Source: Geodermatophilus amargosae
GTDB taxonomy: Bacteria > Actinomycetota > Actinomycetes > Mycobacteriales > Geodermatophilaceae
NCBI RefSeq assembly: GCF_900116515.1
Contig: NZ_FPBA01000001.1
Span: 62,001 to 126,000 of the forward strand
Length of the DNA stretch: 64,000 nt
Direction: 5' to 3'
Shown one piece after another: positions 41,952 to 51,179 of the stretch. A model generated the notes under the pieces. It worked only from the letters and a program-made list of their open reading frames with translations. It did not search any database and was not told the DNA's origin. The position numbers and the translations under genes are program-made. Positions within the stretch are counted from its first letter, which is position 1. Every line of letters starts with the position of its first letter.

Positions 41952-44690
41952 GTGAGCGTCCCCCAGCCGTTCCCGGCAGTCGACGTCCTGCAGGACCCGC
42001 ACCGCGTCGCCGCCGCCCGCCGGCTCTTCGTCGAGGTGCCCGGTCCGGCCGCGTACGACCGGCTGTCCGGGCTCGCGGCGCGACTGCTCGGTGCCGGCCA
42101 CGCCAAGGTCACCCTGTTCACCGTCCGTGACATCGTCGTCGGCGGGCACGGCCTGCCGCCCGGTGTCGTCGGCGGCCGCGCGCTCCTCACCGGTGCCTTC
42201 TCCGAGCGGATCGTGAGCGAGGGCCGGGCGCTGGCCGTCCCCGACGCGCGGGCCGACGAGACGCTCGCCGCGCTGCCCGCCGTCACCTCCGGCGAGGTCG
42301 TCGCCTACCTCGGCACGCCCCTGGTCTCCGCCTCCGGCCGGGTCGTGGGTGTCCTCGCCGTCTACGACGGCGTGCCGCGGACCTGGCAGGACGACGACGT
42401 CGCGCTGCTCGAGCACCTGGCCGACTCGGTGGTGGCCGAGCTGGAGCTCGCCGCGGCCCGATCGGCGGTCGGCGCCTCCCTCGCCCGGCTCGACGTCGCC
42501 CTCGAGGCCAGCGAGGTGGGCATCTGGGAGTACGACCTGCGCACCGGCGCCCTGCACTGGGACGAGCGCTGCGCGGCGGTGCACGGCCTCGAGGGCCCCC
42601 TGGAGATCGCCGACGTCGACGGCATGCTCGCCGAGCGGATCCACGCCGAGGACCACGAGGCCGTGCGCGCCGCCCTGGCCGAGGCGCTGCGCGGGTCCGG
42701 GGAGTACGCCGTCGAGGCCCGCGCCCTGCACGCCGACGGCACGGTCCGGTGGACGGTGTCCCGCGGCCGCGTCGTCCGCGACTCGCGCGGTGAGCGGGTG
42801 CGCGTGCTCGGCACGGTCCTGGACGTCACCGACGCCCGTGCCGAGGCCGCCCGCCGGATGGCGGCCGTACAGCGGGCCGCCGCCGTCGCGGAGGTCGCCG
42901 CCCAGCTGGCCAACACCACCGAGCCGACCGAGCTGGCCGAGATCGCGTTGCGCGGCGCCCGGGTGCTCGGGGCGTCCTCCAGCGCACTGGCCGCCTTCGA
43001 CGGCGCCGGGTCCCTGCGCCTGCACCTCGCACGGGGGCTCGCCGACAGCGTCGCGGCCGCGGCCGCGGCGGCCGAGGTGGAGCTGCCCGATGACGTGCTC
43101 ATCGAGCTCGACGACGAGCTGCCCACCCAGTACGCCGCCCGGCACGGCGAGCGGCTGCTCTTCGCCGACCTCGACGAGGCCGTCGCCCGGTTCCCGCAGA
43201 TGGCCGAGGTCGGCCCGGCGCTGGGCCTGCACGCCATGGCCGCGCTGCCGCTCCGGGTCGAGGGCCGGCTGCTGGGCAGCTTCGTCGTCACCTGGGACAC
43301 CGACCACGCCTTCGCCGACGACGACGTCGAGCTGCTCGACGCCCTGACCGCGCAGATCGCGCTGAGCGTCTCGCGGCTGCGGTCGGAGGACGAGCGGGCC
43401 GCCGCCGTCACCGCGATGGCCGAGGCCAACCAGCGGCTGCAGCTGCTCGCCGACGCCGGCCGGGTGCTCTCGGGCAGCCTCGACATCGGCGACCAGCTCG
43501 AGCGGCTGGCCGACCTGGTCGTGCCGGCGCTCGCCGACTGGTGCTGGATCGTCGTCACCGAGGAGCAGGGCCGGCTGCACGAGGTGGCCTGGGCGCACCG
43601 CGACCCGGCCCGCCGCGACGACGTCGCCGAGTACGTGCACGCGATGACCCGGGGGATGAGCGATGAGCACGCCGCGCGGGTGGTCACGCGCACCGGCCGG
43701 CCGCTGGTCATCCCGGAGCTCGATGCCGAGCGGATCGCCCGCTCGCTCCCCGACCCCGCCGACCAGGACACGCTGCTGCGGCTGGCGCCCCGGGCGGCGC
43801 TGATCGTGCCACTGGTGGCGGCGGGACGGGTCATCGGCGCCCTGGGCACCGCCAACGGCGCCGAGCGCGGGCCGCACACGCCGGGCGAGGTGGAGACCGC
43901 GGTCGAGGTCGGCCGCCGGGCCGGGCTGGCGCTGCAGGCGGCCCGCCTCTACGAGCAGCAGCGCGACCTGGCCGACGCCCTGCAGCACAGCATGCTCACC
44001 GCGCCGCCCCGGCCCGAGGGGTGCGAGATCGTCGTGCGGTACGTGCCCGCCTCGGAGGGTGCGGAGATCGGCGGCGACTGGTACGACGCCTTCGTGCGGC
44101 CGGGCGGAGCAGTCGTGCTGGCGATCGGCGACGTCGTCGGGCACGACCGGCACGCCGCCGCGGCGATGGGCCAGCTGCGCGGCCTGCTGCGGGGGATCGG
44201 CTACGCCGGCGGCGGCTCACCGGCCGAGGTGCTGACCGGTCTCGACCACGCCGCGGCCGGGCTGGCGCTGGGCACGATGGCCACCGCGGTGGTCGCCCGG
44301 CTCGAGCGTGCTCCGGGCGACGAGGACGGCACGCGCACGGTGCTGCACTGGTCGAGCGCCGGCCACCCGCCGCCGGTGGTGGTCCTGCCCGGCGGCGACG
44401 TCCGGGTCCTCGACCCGGGGGCGGCGGACCTGCTGCTCGGCGTGGACCCGGCCCGCCCACGCACCGACCACCAGTGCGAGCTGCCCGGAGGCAGCACGGT
44501 GCTGCTCTACACCGACGGCCTCGTGGAGCGCCGGGACCGCGACCTCGACGCCGGAACCGCCGCGCTCGTCGCCGCCCTGACCGAGTACGGCGACCTGCCG
44601 CTGGACCGCCTGTGCGACCGCGTGCTCGGGCGGATGTTCCTGCCCGACGCCGAGGACGACGTCGCGCTGCTCGCCGTCCGGGTGGTCTGA
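41952..44690 (+). CDS. GAF-PAS-GAF-GAF sensor with SpoIIE/PP2C phosphatase
   Basis: 912 aa, soluble. A GAF domain (about 25-170), a PAS fold (about 177-300: VGIWEYDLRTGALHWDERCA, then the PAC end VLGTVLDVTDARAEA), two more GAF domains (about 310-480 and 500-680), and a SpoIIE-type PP2C domain from about 690 (GAEIGGDWYDAFVRPGG, ending EDDVALLAVRV). Such proteins dephosphorylate anti-anti-sigma factors and so control stress sigma factors. GTG 41952 has GAGGAGGG upstream. Ligands of the GAF and PAS parts are unknown. Divergent from the EAL gene. Confidence 0.9.
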   Translation: MSVPQPFPAVDVLQDPHRVAAARRLFVEVPGPAAYDRLSGLAARLLGAGHAKVTLFTVRDIVVGGHGLPPGVVGGRALLTGAFSERIVSEGRALAVPDARADETLAALPAVTSGEVVAYLGTPLVSASGRVVGVLAVYDGVPRTWQDDDVALLEHLADSVVAELELAAARSAVGASLARLDVALEASEVGIWEYDLRTGALHWDERCAAVHGLEGPLEIADVDGMLAERIHAEDHEAVRAALAEALRGSGEYAVEARALHADGTVRWTVSRGRVVRDSRGERVRVLGTVLDVTDARAEAARRMAAVQRAAAVAEVAAQLANTTEPTELAEIALRGARVLGASSSALAAFDGAGSLRLHLARGLADSVAAAAAAAEVELPDDVLIELDDELPTQYAARHGERLLFADLDEAVARFPQMAEVGPALGLHAMAALPLRVEGRLLGSFVVTWDTDHAFADDDVELLDALTAQIALSVSRLRSEDERAAAVTAMAEANQRLQLLADAGRVLSGSLDIGDQLERLADLVVPALADWCWIVVTEEQGRLHEVAWAHRDPARRDDVAEYVHAMTRGMSDEHAARVVTRTGRPLVIPELDAERIARSLPDPADQDTLLRLAPRAALIVPLVAAGRVIGALGTANGAERGPHTPGEVETAVEVGRRAGLALQAARLYEQQRDLADALQHSMLTAPPRPEGCEIVVRYVPASEGAEIGGDWYDAFVRPGGAVVLAIGDVVGHDRHAAAAMGQLRGLLRGIGYAGGGSPAEVLTGLDHAAAGLALGTMATAVVARLERAPGDEDGTRTVLHWSSAGHPPPVVVLPGGDVRVLDPGAADLLLGVDPARPRTDHQCELPGGSTVLLYTDGLVERRDRDLDAGTAALVAALTEYGDLPLDRLCDRVLGRMFLPDAEDDVALLAVRVV

Positions 44691-44693
44691 CAC

Positions 44694-44713
44694 TGCGGTC
44701 CTGCCGGACCGCA
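44694..44713. terminator. Hairpin between convergent genes
   Basis: TGCGGTCC and GGACCGCA form a perfect 8-bp stem with loop TGCC, 3 nt after the PP2C gene stop and 16 nt before the saccharopine dehydrogenase-like gene stop. Confidence 0.65.
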
Positions 44714-44729
44714 CCTCTCGACGGCAGCC

Positions 44730-45962
44730 TCAGAGGGCCGCGACCTCGTAGGTGTGCCCGGCGGCGCGCAGCCGCTCCACCAGCACGTTCCCCAGCGCCG
44801 TCGAGGGGGTCAGGGACCCGGCCCGCTGCGGCAGCCGGTCCTCGTCGAGGGCCAGGGCCAGCCCGGCCTCGCCGAGCATCACCGACGTCGCCGCGTAGCC
44901 GGGGTCGCCCTTCCCGGCCGCCGTGGCGCGGTAGCGGCGCCCGCCCTCGGTGTCGGCGTCGACGATCATCCGGAAGAAGCCCTTCTCGCGGGCCGACTCG
45001 CTCGGCCCGCTGCCCGGCGCGGGCAGCACGCGGTCGAGCAGGGCGCGGGTGGGCGCGAACGCCATCGCGCCGAACGCCGCCGCCAGGCCGGTGGTGACGC
45101 CGGCGGCGGTGAACGCACCGGTGATGCCGCGGCCGGTGCTCATCGACTCGCCGTAGCGCAGGCCGCGCCCGTAGGCCCACTCCTGCAGCGCGTTGCTGCG
45201 CCGCACGATGCGCGTGTTGAACGGCGCCATGACGAACGGCGCCGTCCACCGGCCCTCGGCGGCCAGCGCGGGCGGCATGGCATCCGGGGGCTGGCGGGTG
45301 GCGGGCTCGGCGGCCCGGTCGGGGGAGAGGGCGTAGGGGTCGCCGATGACCTTCCGCAGCGTGCGGTCGGTGGCCATGGACTCCACCTGCGCGCGCATCG
45401 AGTCGATCGTGCCGCCGCTGACCCCGCCGCGGGCGGTGGCGACCAGGCGGACGTCGGTGAGCCCGCCGGCGCCGTCCTCGCGGGCCCGCTCGGCCAGGAG
45501 GAACACCGACAGGTCCGACGGGATCGAGTCGTAGCCGGCGGCGTGCACCAGCCGGGCGCCGGTCTCGCGGGCGACGGCGTCGCAGCGGTCGATGGCCTCG
45601 CGGACGAACAGCACCTCGCCGGTGAGGTCGGCGTAGTGCGTGCCCGCCCGGGCGCAGGCCTCCACGACCGGCAGGCCGTAGCGCTGGTAGGGCCCCACCG
45701 TGGTGACCAGCACCCGGGTGCTCTCCGCCATGCGGGTCACCGAGGCCGGGTCGTCGGTGTCGGCCTCGAGCAGCGGCCAGTGCCGCGACGAGGCGGGCAG
45801 GCCGCCGGCGACCGCGACCAGCCTCTCCCGCGACCGGCCGGCCAGCGCGATCCGCAGGTCCGGCGGCGCGGCCTTCGCCAGGTAGGCGGCGACCAGGCGG
45901 CCCACGAAGCCGGTGGCGCCGAAGAGGACGACGTCGTACTCGCGCTCGGGCATGCGGGTCAT
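44730..45962 (-). CDS. Saccharopine dehydrogenase-like NAD(P)-binding protein
   Basis: 410 aa. The N-terminal Rossmann motif is YDVVLFGATGFVGRLVAAYL, with GPYQRYGLPVVEACARAGTH and YADLTGEV further on, then HAAGYDSIPSDLSVFLLAER; this is the trans-acting enoyl reductase/saccharopine dehydrogenase-like family of actinobacteria (Rv2449c/Rv2953 relatives). Some members reduce polyketide intermediates with PKS partners; none is nearby, so function is open. ATG 45962 is listed; ATG 45953 (MPEREYDV) is equally plausible. Confidence 0.85.
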   Translation of the reverse strand: MTRMPEREYDVVLFGATGFVGRLVAAYLAKAAPPDLRIALAGRSRERLVAVAGGLPASSRHWPLLEADTDDPASVTRMAESTRVLVTTVGPYQRYGLPVVEACARAGTHYADLTGEVLFVREAIDRCDAVARETGARLVHAAGYDSIPSDLSVFLLAERAREDGAGGLTDVRLVATARGGVSGGTIDSMRAQVESMATDRTLRKVIGDPYALSPDRAAEPATRQPPDAMPPALAAEGRWTAPFVMAPFNTRIVRRSNALQEWAYGRGLRYGESMSTGRGITGAFTAAGVTTGLAAAFGAMAFAPTRALLDRVLPAPGSGPSESAREKGFFRMIVDADTEGGRRYRATAAGKGDPGYAATSVMLGEAGLALALDEDRLPQRAGSLTPSTALGNVLVERLRAAGHTYEVAAL

Positions 45963-45996
45963 CCTGCCCGTGGGCCGGGTGGGCCGCCCGGCGGTG

Positions 45997-46734
45997 TCAG
46001 CGCAGCCGGCGGCGCAGCGTCCGGCGTCTCCCGTCCGGCCGTGCGGACCGGTCGCGGCCCAGCCGGTTCCTGGCCCGGCCGGGCAGGTCGACGGCGACCG
46101 GCGCCTCCCACCCGCGCCACACCGACAGCACCCGCAGCGCCGCGACCAGGACGATCACCACCAGCGCCACGGGGATCGGGTCGAGGCCGAGCGGGCCGGC
46201 GAGCACCGTGAGCGCGGTGGCGCCGAGCAGTGCGGCGACGGCGTTGTAGGGCCCCGGCTGCACGATGTCGGCGCGCTGGGCGAGCAGCACGTCGCGGATC
46301 ACCGCCCCGCCGACCGCCGTCAGCGTCCCGATGAAGACGACCGAGGCGCTCGGCAGGCCGGCGAGCTGCGCCTTCTGCGCCCCGATCACGGTGAACAGGC
46401 CGAGGGTGACCGCGTCGAGCACCACGAGCAGGCCGGTGAGCCGCGACAGCCAGCCCGAGAAGTAGAAGGTGACCATCGCGGTGATGGCGACGGTGGGCAG
46501 GTAGGCGGGGTCGGTCAGCGCCACCGGCGGTCCCTGTGCGAGCAGCACGTCGCGGATGAGCCCGCCGCCGAGTCCGCCGCTCACGGCGAGCAGCAGCACG
46601 CCCGAGATGGCGAACCCCTCCCGGGCGGCGAGCAGGCCGCCGGTGAGCGCCCCCACGACGATCGCGGCCAGGTCGGCGGCGACGGGGATCCGCAGCGTCT
46701 CGGCCGCCGCGGCGAGGGTGCTCACGACCGGCAA
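45997..46734 (-). CDS. TRIC-family (UPF0126) cation channel
   Basis: 245 aa membrane protein with about seven helices in two repeats, each carrying the glycine-rich kinked helix GGGLIRDVLLAQ and GGAVIRDVLLAQ. TRIC-type proteins form trimeric K+ channels. A basic C-terminal tail (LPGRARNRLGRDRSARPDGR) is cytoplasmic. The start is a TTG at 46734; GTG 46725 is an alternative with the same protein body. The stop lies 34 bp from the saccharopine dehydrogenase-like gene start, so the two are probably one transcript. Confidence 0.85.
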   Translation of the reverse strand: MPVVSTLAAAAETLRIPVAADLAAIVVGALTGGLLAAREGFAISGVLLLAVSGGLGGGLIRDVLLAQGPPVALTDPAYLPTVAITAMVTFYFSGWLSRLTGLLVVLDAVTLGLFTVIGAQKAQLAGLPSASVVFIGTLTAVGGAVIRDVLLAQRADIVQPGPYNAVAALLGATALTVLAGPLGLDPIPVALVVIVLVAALRVLSVWRGWEAPVAVDLPGRARNRLGRDRSARPDGRRRTLRRRLR

Positions 46735-46750
46735 TCATCCCGCCGGAGCC

Positions 46751-46771
46751 GGACCGGGCGGCACCCGGTCC
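46751..46771 (-). terminator. Short perfect hairpin
   Basis: GGACCGGG and CCCGGTCC form an 8-bp stem with loop CGGCA, between the small 35-codon gene and the TRIC gene, both on the minus strand. It could end the small gene's transcript. Confidence 0.5.
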
Positions 46772-46796
46772 TGCCCCCCGCGCGAGGTCCTTCCGG

Positions 46797-46904
46797 CTAC
46801 TGGCCCGGCGGGACGTCCAGCGAGGTGGCGGTGCCGTCCGGGGCTGTCGACTCTGCCTCCGCGGTGAGCCGCGCGGCCTCGGCGGCCGTGTCCTCGAGGT
46901 GCAT
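46797..46904 (-). CDS. Possible small acidic protein, 35 aa
   Basis: ATG 46904 has a strong GGAGG site 5 nt upstream and opens a 35-codon frame (MHLEDTAAEAARLTAEAEST, then APDGTATSLDVPPGQ). Composition is acidic and Ala/Thr-rich, with a helical first half. A short hairpin follows. No family is recognised. It lies antisense to nothing else and just beyond the broken MaoC gene, so it may be a chance frame; the ribosome site is the main support. Confidence 0.4.
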   Translation of the reverse strand: MHLEDTAAEAARLTAEAESTAPDGTATSLDVPPGQ

Positions 46905-46949
46905 GGCCTCCTCCCGGCCGGCCTCCTCCTCGGGGATCGCCGCGCGCTC

Positions 46950-47498
46950 GACCTCGAGGTGTGGGCCGAGCGGTTCGCCCACCCGCGCGGGGCGACCGTC
47001 GACCTGTGCGCGTCGGTGTCGGCCGGCGGCGCCGAGGTGTGGCGCGGCCGCTCGACCCACCTGGCCCGGGGCGCCCGGGCGCCGGAGGGCGCGCCGGCCT
47101 CCGACGTCGACGTCCCCGTCGGCGACCTGCCGGCCGGCACCATCCGCTGGCGGGTGCCCGCGACGCCGGCCGCCGCTACGCGCGGGTGTCCGGCGACGTG
47201 AACCCGATCCACCTCTCCGGGCCGACCGCGCGGGCGTCCGGCTTCCGGCGGGCGATCGCGCACGGGATGTGGGTCACGGCCCGGGCGCTCGCCGCGCTGT
47301 CGGGCCGGCTGCCCGACGCACTCACCGTCGACGTCGGCTTCCGCGAGCCGCTGCTGCTGCCCCGTCGTCCTCGCCACGGCGCCGGCGGACGGCGGCCGGG
47401 ACCTCGCGGTGCGCTCGGCGACGAGCGGCGCCGACCACGTCGTCGTCGGGACCGTCCGCCCCTCTGACCTGGCGGGGCGGTCCACAGGAGGTCACTGA
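46950..47498 (+). pseudogene. Broken MaoC-family dehydratase gene
   Basis: Three frames must be joined: LEVWAERFAHPRGATVDLCA, then after a shift near 47165 GRRYARVSGDVNPIHLSGPT and FRRAIAHGMWVTARALAALS, then after another near 47355 VVLATAPADGGRDLAVRSAT with GADHVVVGTVRP, ending TGA 47496-47498. Together they match the C-terminal two thirds of an actinobacterial MaoC dehydratase; the N-terminus is absent. At least two indels plus truncation rule out function. This fills most of the 46905-47521 gap. Confidence 0.8.
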
Positions 47499-47521
47499 CA
47501 GGTCACGGGGACGCCATCCTC

Positions 47522-47556
47522 TTGACACGGGATATGTAAGGACGGTGTCCTAACTA
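47522..47556 (+). promoter_or_regulatory. ROK repressor promoter with palindromic operator
   Basis: TTGACA (47522) is a consensus -35. The palindrome TAAGGAC-GGT-GTCCTAA (47537-47553) lies immediately upstream of the GTG start and resembles TTAGG-type sites of actinobacterial ROK repressors. No good -10 is visible at a 17-nt spacing; TAACTA just before the start suggests a near-leaderless transcript. Confidence 0.55.
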
Positions 47557-47558
47557 AT

Positions 47559-48737
47559 GTGACCGCCGACGCAACGCCCGTCCCGCGTCGTCGGCCGCTG
47601 CGTCCGACCAGCAAGGTCCTCCCGGAGCACGCCCGGGCGCACCACCGGTCGATGGTGCTGCAGCACCTCTTCCACTCGGGTCCCCGGTCGCGCGCGGACC
47701 TCGCCCGCGCGACCGGGTTGACCCGGGTCACCGTCTCCGACCTGGTGTCCTCGCTGCTGGCCGAGGGGCTGGTCTCCGAGCTGGGCGTGCGCGCCGAGGC
47801 GCGGGTGGGCAAGCCCGCCACGCTGGTCGGCCTGCGCACCGACGCCTTCTCCATCGTCGCGGTCGACCTCGCCGACGACGAGCGGATGCACGGTGCGGTC
47901 CTCGAGCTGTCGGGCACCGTCCTCGAGCGCCGCTCGGCGCTGGTGCAGGGGCTCACCGGCGAGGTCGCGGTGACGGCGCTGCTGGACCTGTGCCGCGACC
48001 TGGTGGCCACCTCGCCGCTGCCGGTGCTCGGCGTCGGCGTCGGCTCGCCGGGCGTCATCACGCCCGCCGGCTGCGTCGTCCAGGCACCCAACCGCGGCTG
48101 GTACGACCTGCCGCTGGCCGCCTCGCTGTCGGCGGAGCTCGGCCTGCCGGTGCACGTGGCCAACGACGCCAACACCGCAGCGCTCGGCGAGTTCACCTAC
48201 GGCGACGCCTCCGGCGGCGGCCTCATGGTGCTGACCGTCGGCGGCGGCGTCGGCGCGGGGATCGTCCTCGACGGCGCCCTGGTGCACGGCGACTCCCACG
48301 CGGCCGGCGAGATCGGCCACGTCACCGCCGTCGACGAGCGCGACGACGTCGACGGCGCGCCCCTGGGCCGGCCCGCCCCCTGCGCCTGCGGGCGCACCGG
48401 CTGCCTGGAGACGGTGCTGTCGGTCCCCTCGATCCGCCGGCGCGTCGAGGGCCTGGCCCCCGGCGACGCCGCCGCGGCGCTGGCCCAGGTGGGCCGGCGG
48501 CTCGGCATCGTGCTCGCCCCCGTGGTGAGCGCGCTCAACCTCCCGGAGGTCGTGCTGCGCGGCCCGCGGGAGCTCCTGGACGGCCCCCTGCGGGAGGCGG
48601 CCCTGGCCGCCCTCCGCGAGCGGACCATGCCGGTCATCAGCGGCACGGTGCAGCTGCGGATGACCTCGCTCGGCGAGGACGGCGCCCTCTCGGGGGCCGC
48701 CGTCCTCGTGCTCTCCGGCCAGCTCGGGGTGACGTGA
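47559..48737 (+). CDS. ROK-family transcriptional repressor
   Basis: 392 aa. The N-terminal winged helix (LARATGLTRVTVSDLVSSLL) precedes a ROK sugar-binding fold: VAVDLADDERMHGAVLEL, VANDANTAALGEFTYGDASG, and the zinc knot CACGRTGCLETVLS. It lacks the kinase-type DxGxTK loop, consistent with a NagC/Mlc-like repressor that binds sugar or sugar phosphate but does not phosphorylate it. GTG 47559. It is the first gene of the amino-sugar operon and probably controls it via the palindrome upstream. Confidence 0.9.
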   Translation: MTADATPVPRRRPLRPTSKVLPEHARAHHRSMVLQHLFHSGPRSRADLARATGLTRVTVSDLVSSLLAEGLVSELGVRAEARVGKPATLVGLRTDAFSIVAVDLADDERMHGAVLELSGTVLERRSALVQGLTGEVAVTALLDLCRDLVATSPLPVLGVGVGSPGVITPAGCVVQAPNRGWYDLPLAASLSAELGLPVHVANDANTAALGEFTYGDASGGGLMVLTVGGGVGAGIVLDGALVHGDSHAAGEIGHVTAVDERDDVDGAPLGRPAPCACGRTGCLETVLSVPSIRRRVEGLAPGDAAAALAQVGRRLGIVLAPVVSALNLPEVVLRGPRELLDGPLREAALAALRERTMPVISGTVQLRMTSLGEDGALSGAAVLVLSGQLGVT

Positions 48738-48799
48738 CCACCCCGAGCCGGCCAGGTGCACGTCGGAGACATCCCGCGCAAACGAGGAGGAACCCCAAC

Positions 48800-50125
48800 A
48801 TGAGAAGAGTACGCACCGGCGGCCTGGCCGCCGCCGCGGTCGCATCACTGCTCGCCGTGTCCGCCTGCGGCGGCGGCGAGACCGCGGAGGCCTCCTCGGA
48901 CACCGAGGTCCGGCTGTGGCTCAACGGCACCGACACCCCGCAGGAGCTGCGCGACTACCTCGTGGAGACCTTCGAGGCCGACCACGAGGGCATGACGCTG
49001 GTCATCGAGGAGCAGGACTGGAGCGGCCTGGTGCCGCGGCTGCAGACCGCGCTCTCCAGCGAGGACCAGACGCCCGACCTCGTCGAGATCGGCAACACGC
49101 AGAGCCCGACGTTCACCTACGCCGGCGCCTTCACCGAGCTGACCGACGTCTACGACGAGCTCGGCGGGGACGACCTGCTGCCCGGCTTCGTCGACGCCGG
49201 CACCGCCGAGGGCACCCTGTACGCGGTGCCGTACTACTCCGGCGCGCGGGCGGTGTTCTACCGCAAGGACCTCTTCGAGCAGGCCGGGGTGGCGGTGCCG
49301 ACGACGCTCGCGGAGTTCCGCACCGCGGCGATCGCCCTGCAGCAGGCCAACCCCTCGCCGGACTTCAGCGGCTTCTGGTTCCCCGGTCAGGACTGGTACA
49401 ACGGCGTGGCCTGGGTGTTCAGCAACGGCGGCGACCTCGCCGTGCAGGAGGGCGACCGCTGGGTCGGCGCGCTGTCCAGCCCGGAGTCGCAGGCGGCCCT
49501 GGCCGAGGTCCAGGACCTGTTCACCAACGCCACGCGGGCGCCGCGCGACGCCGACTCGAACGAGCCGTGGGTGGCCTTCAACAACGGCCAGGCCGCGATG
49601 TTCTCCGCCCCGACCTGGGCCCGCTCCAGCATCGCGCTGCCCGAGTGCGACAAGGGCGTGGACCCCGACGACGAGTCGCCGGAGGCCCAGGCGCTGCTGG
49701 AGGAGCAGCAGGCGTGCAACGAGGAGATCACCGGCGTCTTCCCGCTGCCCGGCACGGAGCCGGGCTCCAGCGCGCCGGTCTTCGCCGGCGGCTCGAACAT
49801 CGCGATCCCGACGATGTCGCAGCACCAGGACGAGGCCCGCGACCTGCTGCGGATCATCTTCAGCGAGGAGTACCAGACGATGCTGGCCGAGAACGGGCTC
49901 ATCCCCGGCAACAGCCAGTACGCCGACGCCCTCGGGAACGACGCCTACGCCCAGGCCGCCCTGGCCGCGGCCCGCAACGCCAAGCTGACGCCGGCCGCGG
50001 AGCGGTGGGCCGACGTCGAGGGCGCCCGCATCCTGGAGGACTTCTTCCAGCAGGTCGCCAGCGGTGCCGACGTCGCCCAGGCCGCGGCCGAGGCCGACCG
50101 GCTCATGGAGGAGACGCTCAACTGA
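48800..50125 (+). CDS. Sugar ABC transporter substrate-binding lipoprotein
   Basis: 441 aa, CUT1-type. The signal peptide ends in the lipobox LLAVSACGGG, so Cys23 would be lipidated and the protein held at the outer face of the membrane. The body has the family-1 pattern ETFEADHEGMTLVIEEQDWS, TAEGTLYAVPYYSGARAVFY with a KDLFEQAG after it, and a C-terminal ARILEDFFQQVASGADV. Context (nagA, nagB, nagZ, ROK kinase) points to GlcNAc or chito-oligosaccharides. ATG 48800 has GAGGAGG upstream. Confidence 0.92.
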   Translation: MRRVRTGGLAAAAVASLLAVSACGGGETAEASSDTEVRLWLNGTDTPQELRDYLVETFEADHEGMTLVIEEQDWSGLVPRLQTALSSEDQTPDLVEIGNTQSPTFTYAGAFTELTDVYDELGGDDLLPGFVDAGTAEGTLYAVPYYSGARAVFYRKDLFEQAGVAVPTTLAEFRTAAIALQQANPSPDFSGFWFPGQDWYNGVAWVFSNGGDLAVQEGDRWVGALSSPESQAALAEVQDLFTNATRAPRDADSNEPWVAFNNGQAAMFSAPTWARSSIALPECDKGVDPDDESPEAQALLEEQQACNEEITGVFPLPGTEPGSSAPVFAGGSNIAIPTMSQHQDEARDLLRIIFSEEYQTMLAENGLIPGNSQYADALGNDAYAQAALAAARNAKLTPAAERWADVEGARILEDFFQQVASGADVAQAAAEADRLMEETLN

Positions 50126-50192
50126 CCGCCCGACCGGGGAGGGCTGCCAGCCCGGCCGCCCTCCCCGGTCCCGGACGCCCCGGAGCCTCCCG

Positions 50193-51179
50193 ATGGCCGC
50201 GCCACCCCTGCCGCCCGAGACAGCGGCACCCCCGCGGGACCCGCTCGTCGCCGAGCCCGCCCCTGCCCGTCCCGTCCCGCCCCGGCGGCGCCTGCCCTGG
50301 CGCGCGCGCCTGGGCCCCTACGTCCTGCTCGTCCCGGCGCTCGTGCCGGTCGCGGTCGGCCTCGGCTACCCGCTCGTGCGGCAGTTCGTGCTGTCGTTCC
50401 AGGAGTACGGCCTCGCCCAGCAGTTCGGCCGGCCGGCCGAGTGGGTGGGGCTGCGCAACTACACCGACCTGCTGTCGGACCCCTACGTCTGGGGCGTCAT
50501 CGGCCGGTCGATCGCCTTCTGCCTGGTCAACGCCGGGCTCACCATGGCGATCGGGGTGGCGCTGGCGGTCCTGATGACCCGGGTCGGCCGGGCCGCGAGG
50601 GTCACCCTGCAGGTCGGGCTGCTGCTGGCCTGGGGCACCCCGGTCCTGGCCACGCTCACCGTCTGGCAGTGGCTGTTCGACTCGCAGTACGGCGTCGTCA
50701 ACTGGCTGCTGTCGGACCCGCTCGGAGCCGAGGGCTTCCGCGGCCACTCCTGGACCATCGAGCCGGCGTCGTTCTACCTGGTGGCCACGGTGATCGTGGT
50801 CTGGATGAGCGTGCCCTTCGTCGTCTTCATCACCTACGCCGCGCTGCTGCAGGTGCCCGACGAGTGCGTCGAGGCCGCCCAGCTCGACGGTGCCTCCGCG
50901 TGGCAGCGGTTCCGCCACCTGTCGCTGCCGCTGATCAAGCCGGTGCTGCTGATCGCCGGGCTGCTGCAGGTCATCTGGGACCTGCGGGTGTTCACCCAGA
51001 TCCACGTCCTGCAGAAGGCCGGCGCCCCGACCCGGGAGACCCACCTGCTCGGCACCTACGTCTACTCGCTGTCCCGGGAGTTCTCCCTGGCCGGCGCCAT
51101 GGCCACGGTCATGCTCGTGATCACGCTGTGCCTGACCGGCTTCTACATCCGCCGCATGCTGCGGGAGGAGGACCTGTGA
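50193..51179 (+). CDS. Sugar ABC transporter permease (MalF-type)
   Basis: 328 aa. Six helices follow an about 38-residue Pro/Ala-rich cytosolic leader. The EAA loop that contacts the ATPase is ECVEAAQLDGASAWQRFRHL followed by SLPLIKP. Pairs with the next gene to form the membrane channel. ATG 50193. It overlaps the next permease by 4 bp. No ATPase gene is in this operon. Confidence 0.92.
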   Translation: MAAPPLPPETAAPPRDPLVAEPAPARPVPPRRRLPWRARLGPYVLLVPALVPVAVGLGYPLVRQFVLSFQEYGLAQQFGRPAEWVGLRNYTDLLSDPYVWGVIGRSIAFCLVNAGLTMAIGVALAVLMTRVGRAARVTLQVGLLLAWGTPVLATLTVWQWLFDSQYGVVNWLLSDPLGAEGFRGHSWTIEPASFYLVATVIVVWMSVPFVVFITYAALLQVPDECVEAAQLDGASAWQRFRHLSLPLIKPVLLIAGLLQVIWDLRVFTQIHVLQKAGAPTRETHLLGTYVYSLSREFSLAGAMATVMLVITLCLTGFYIRRMLREEDL

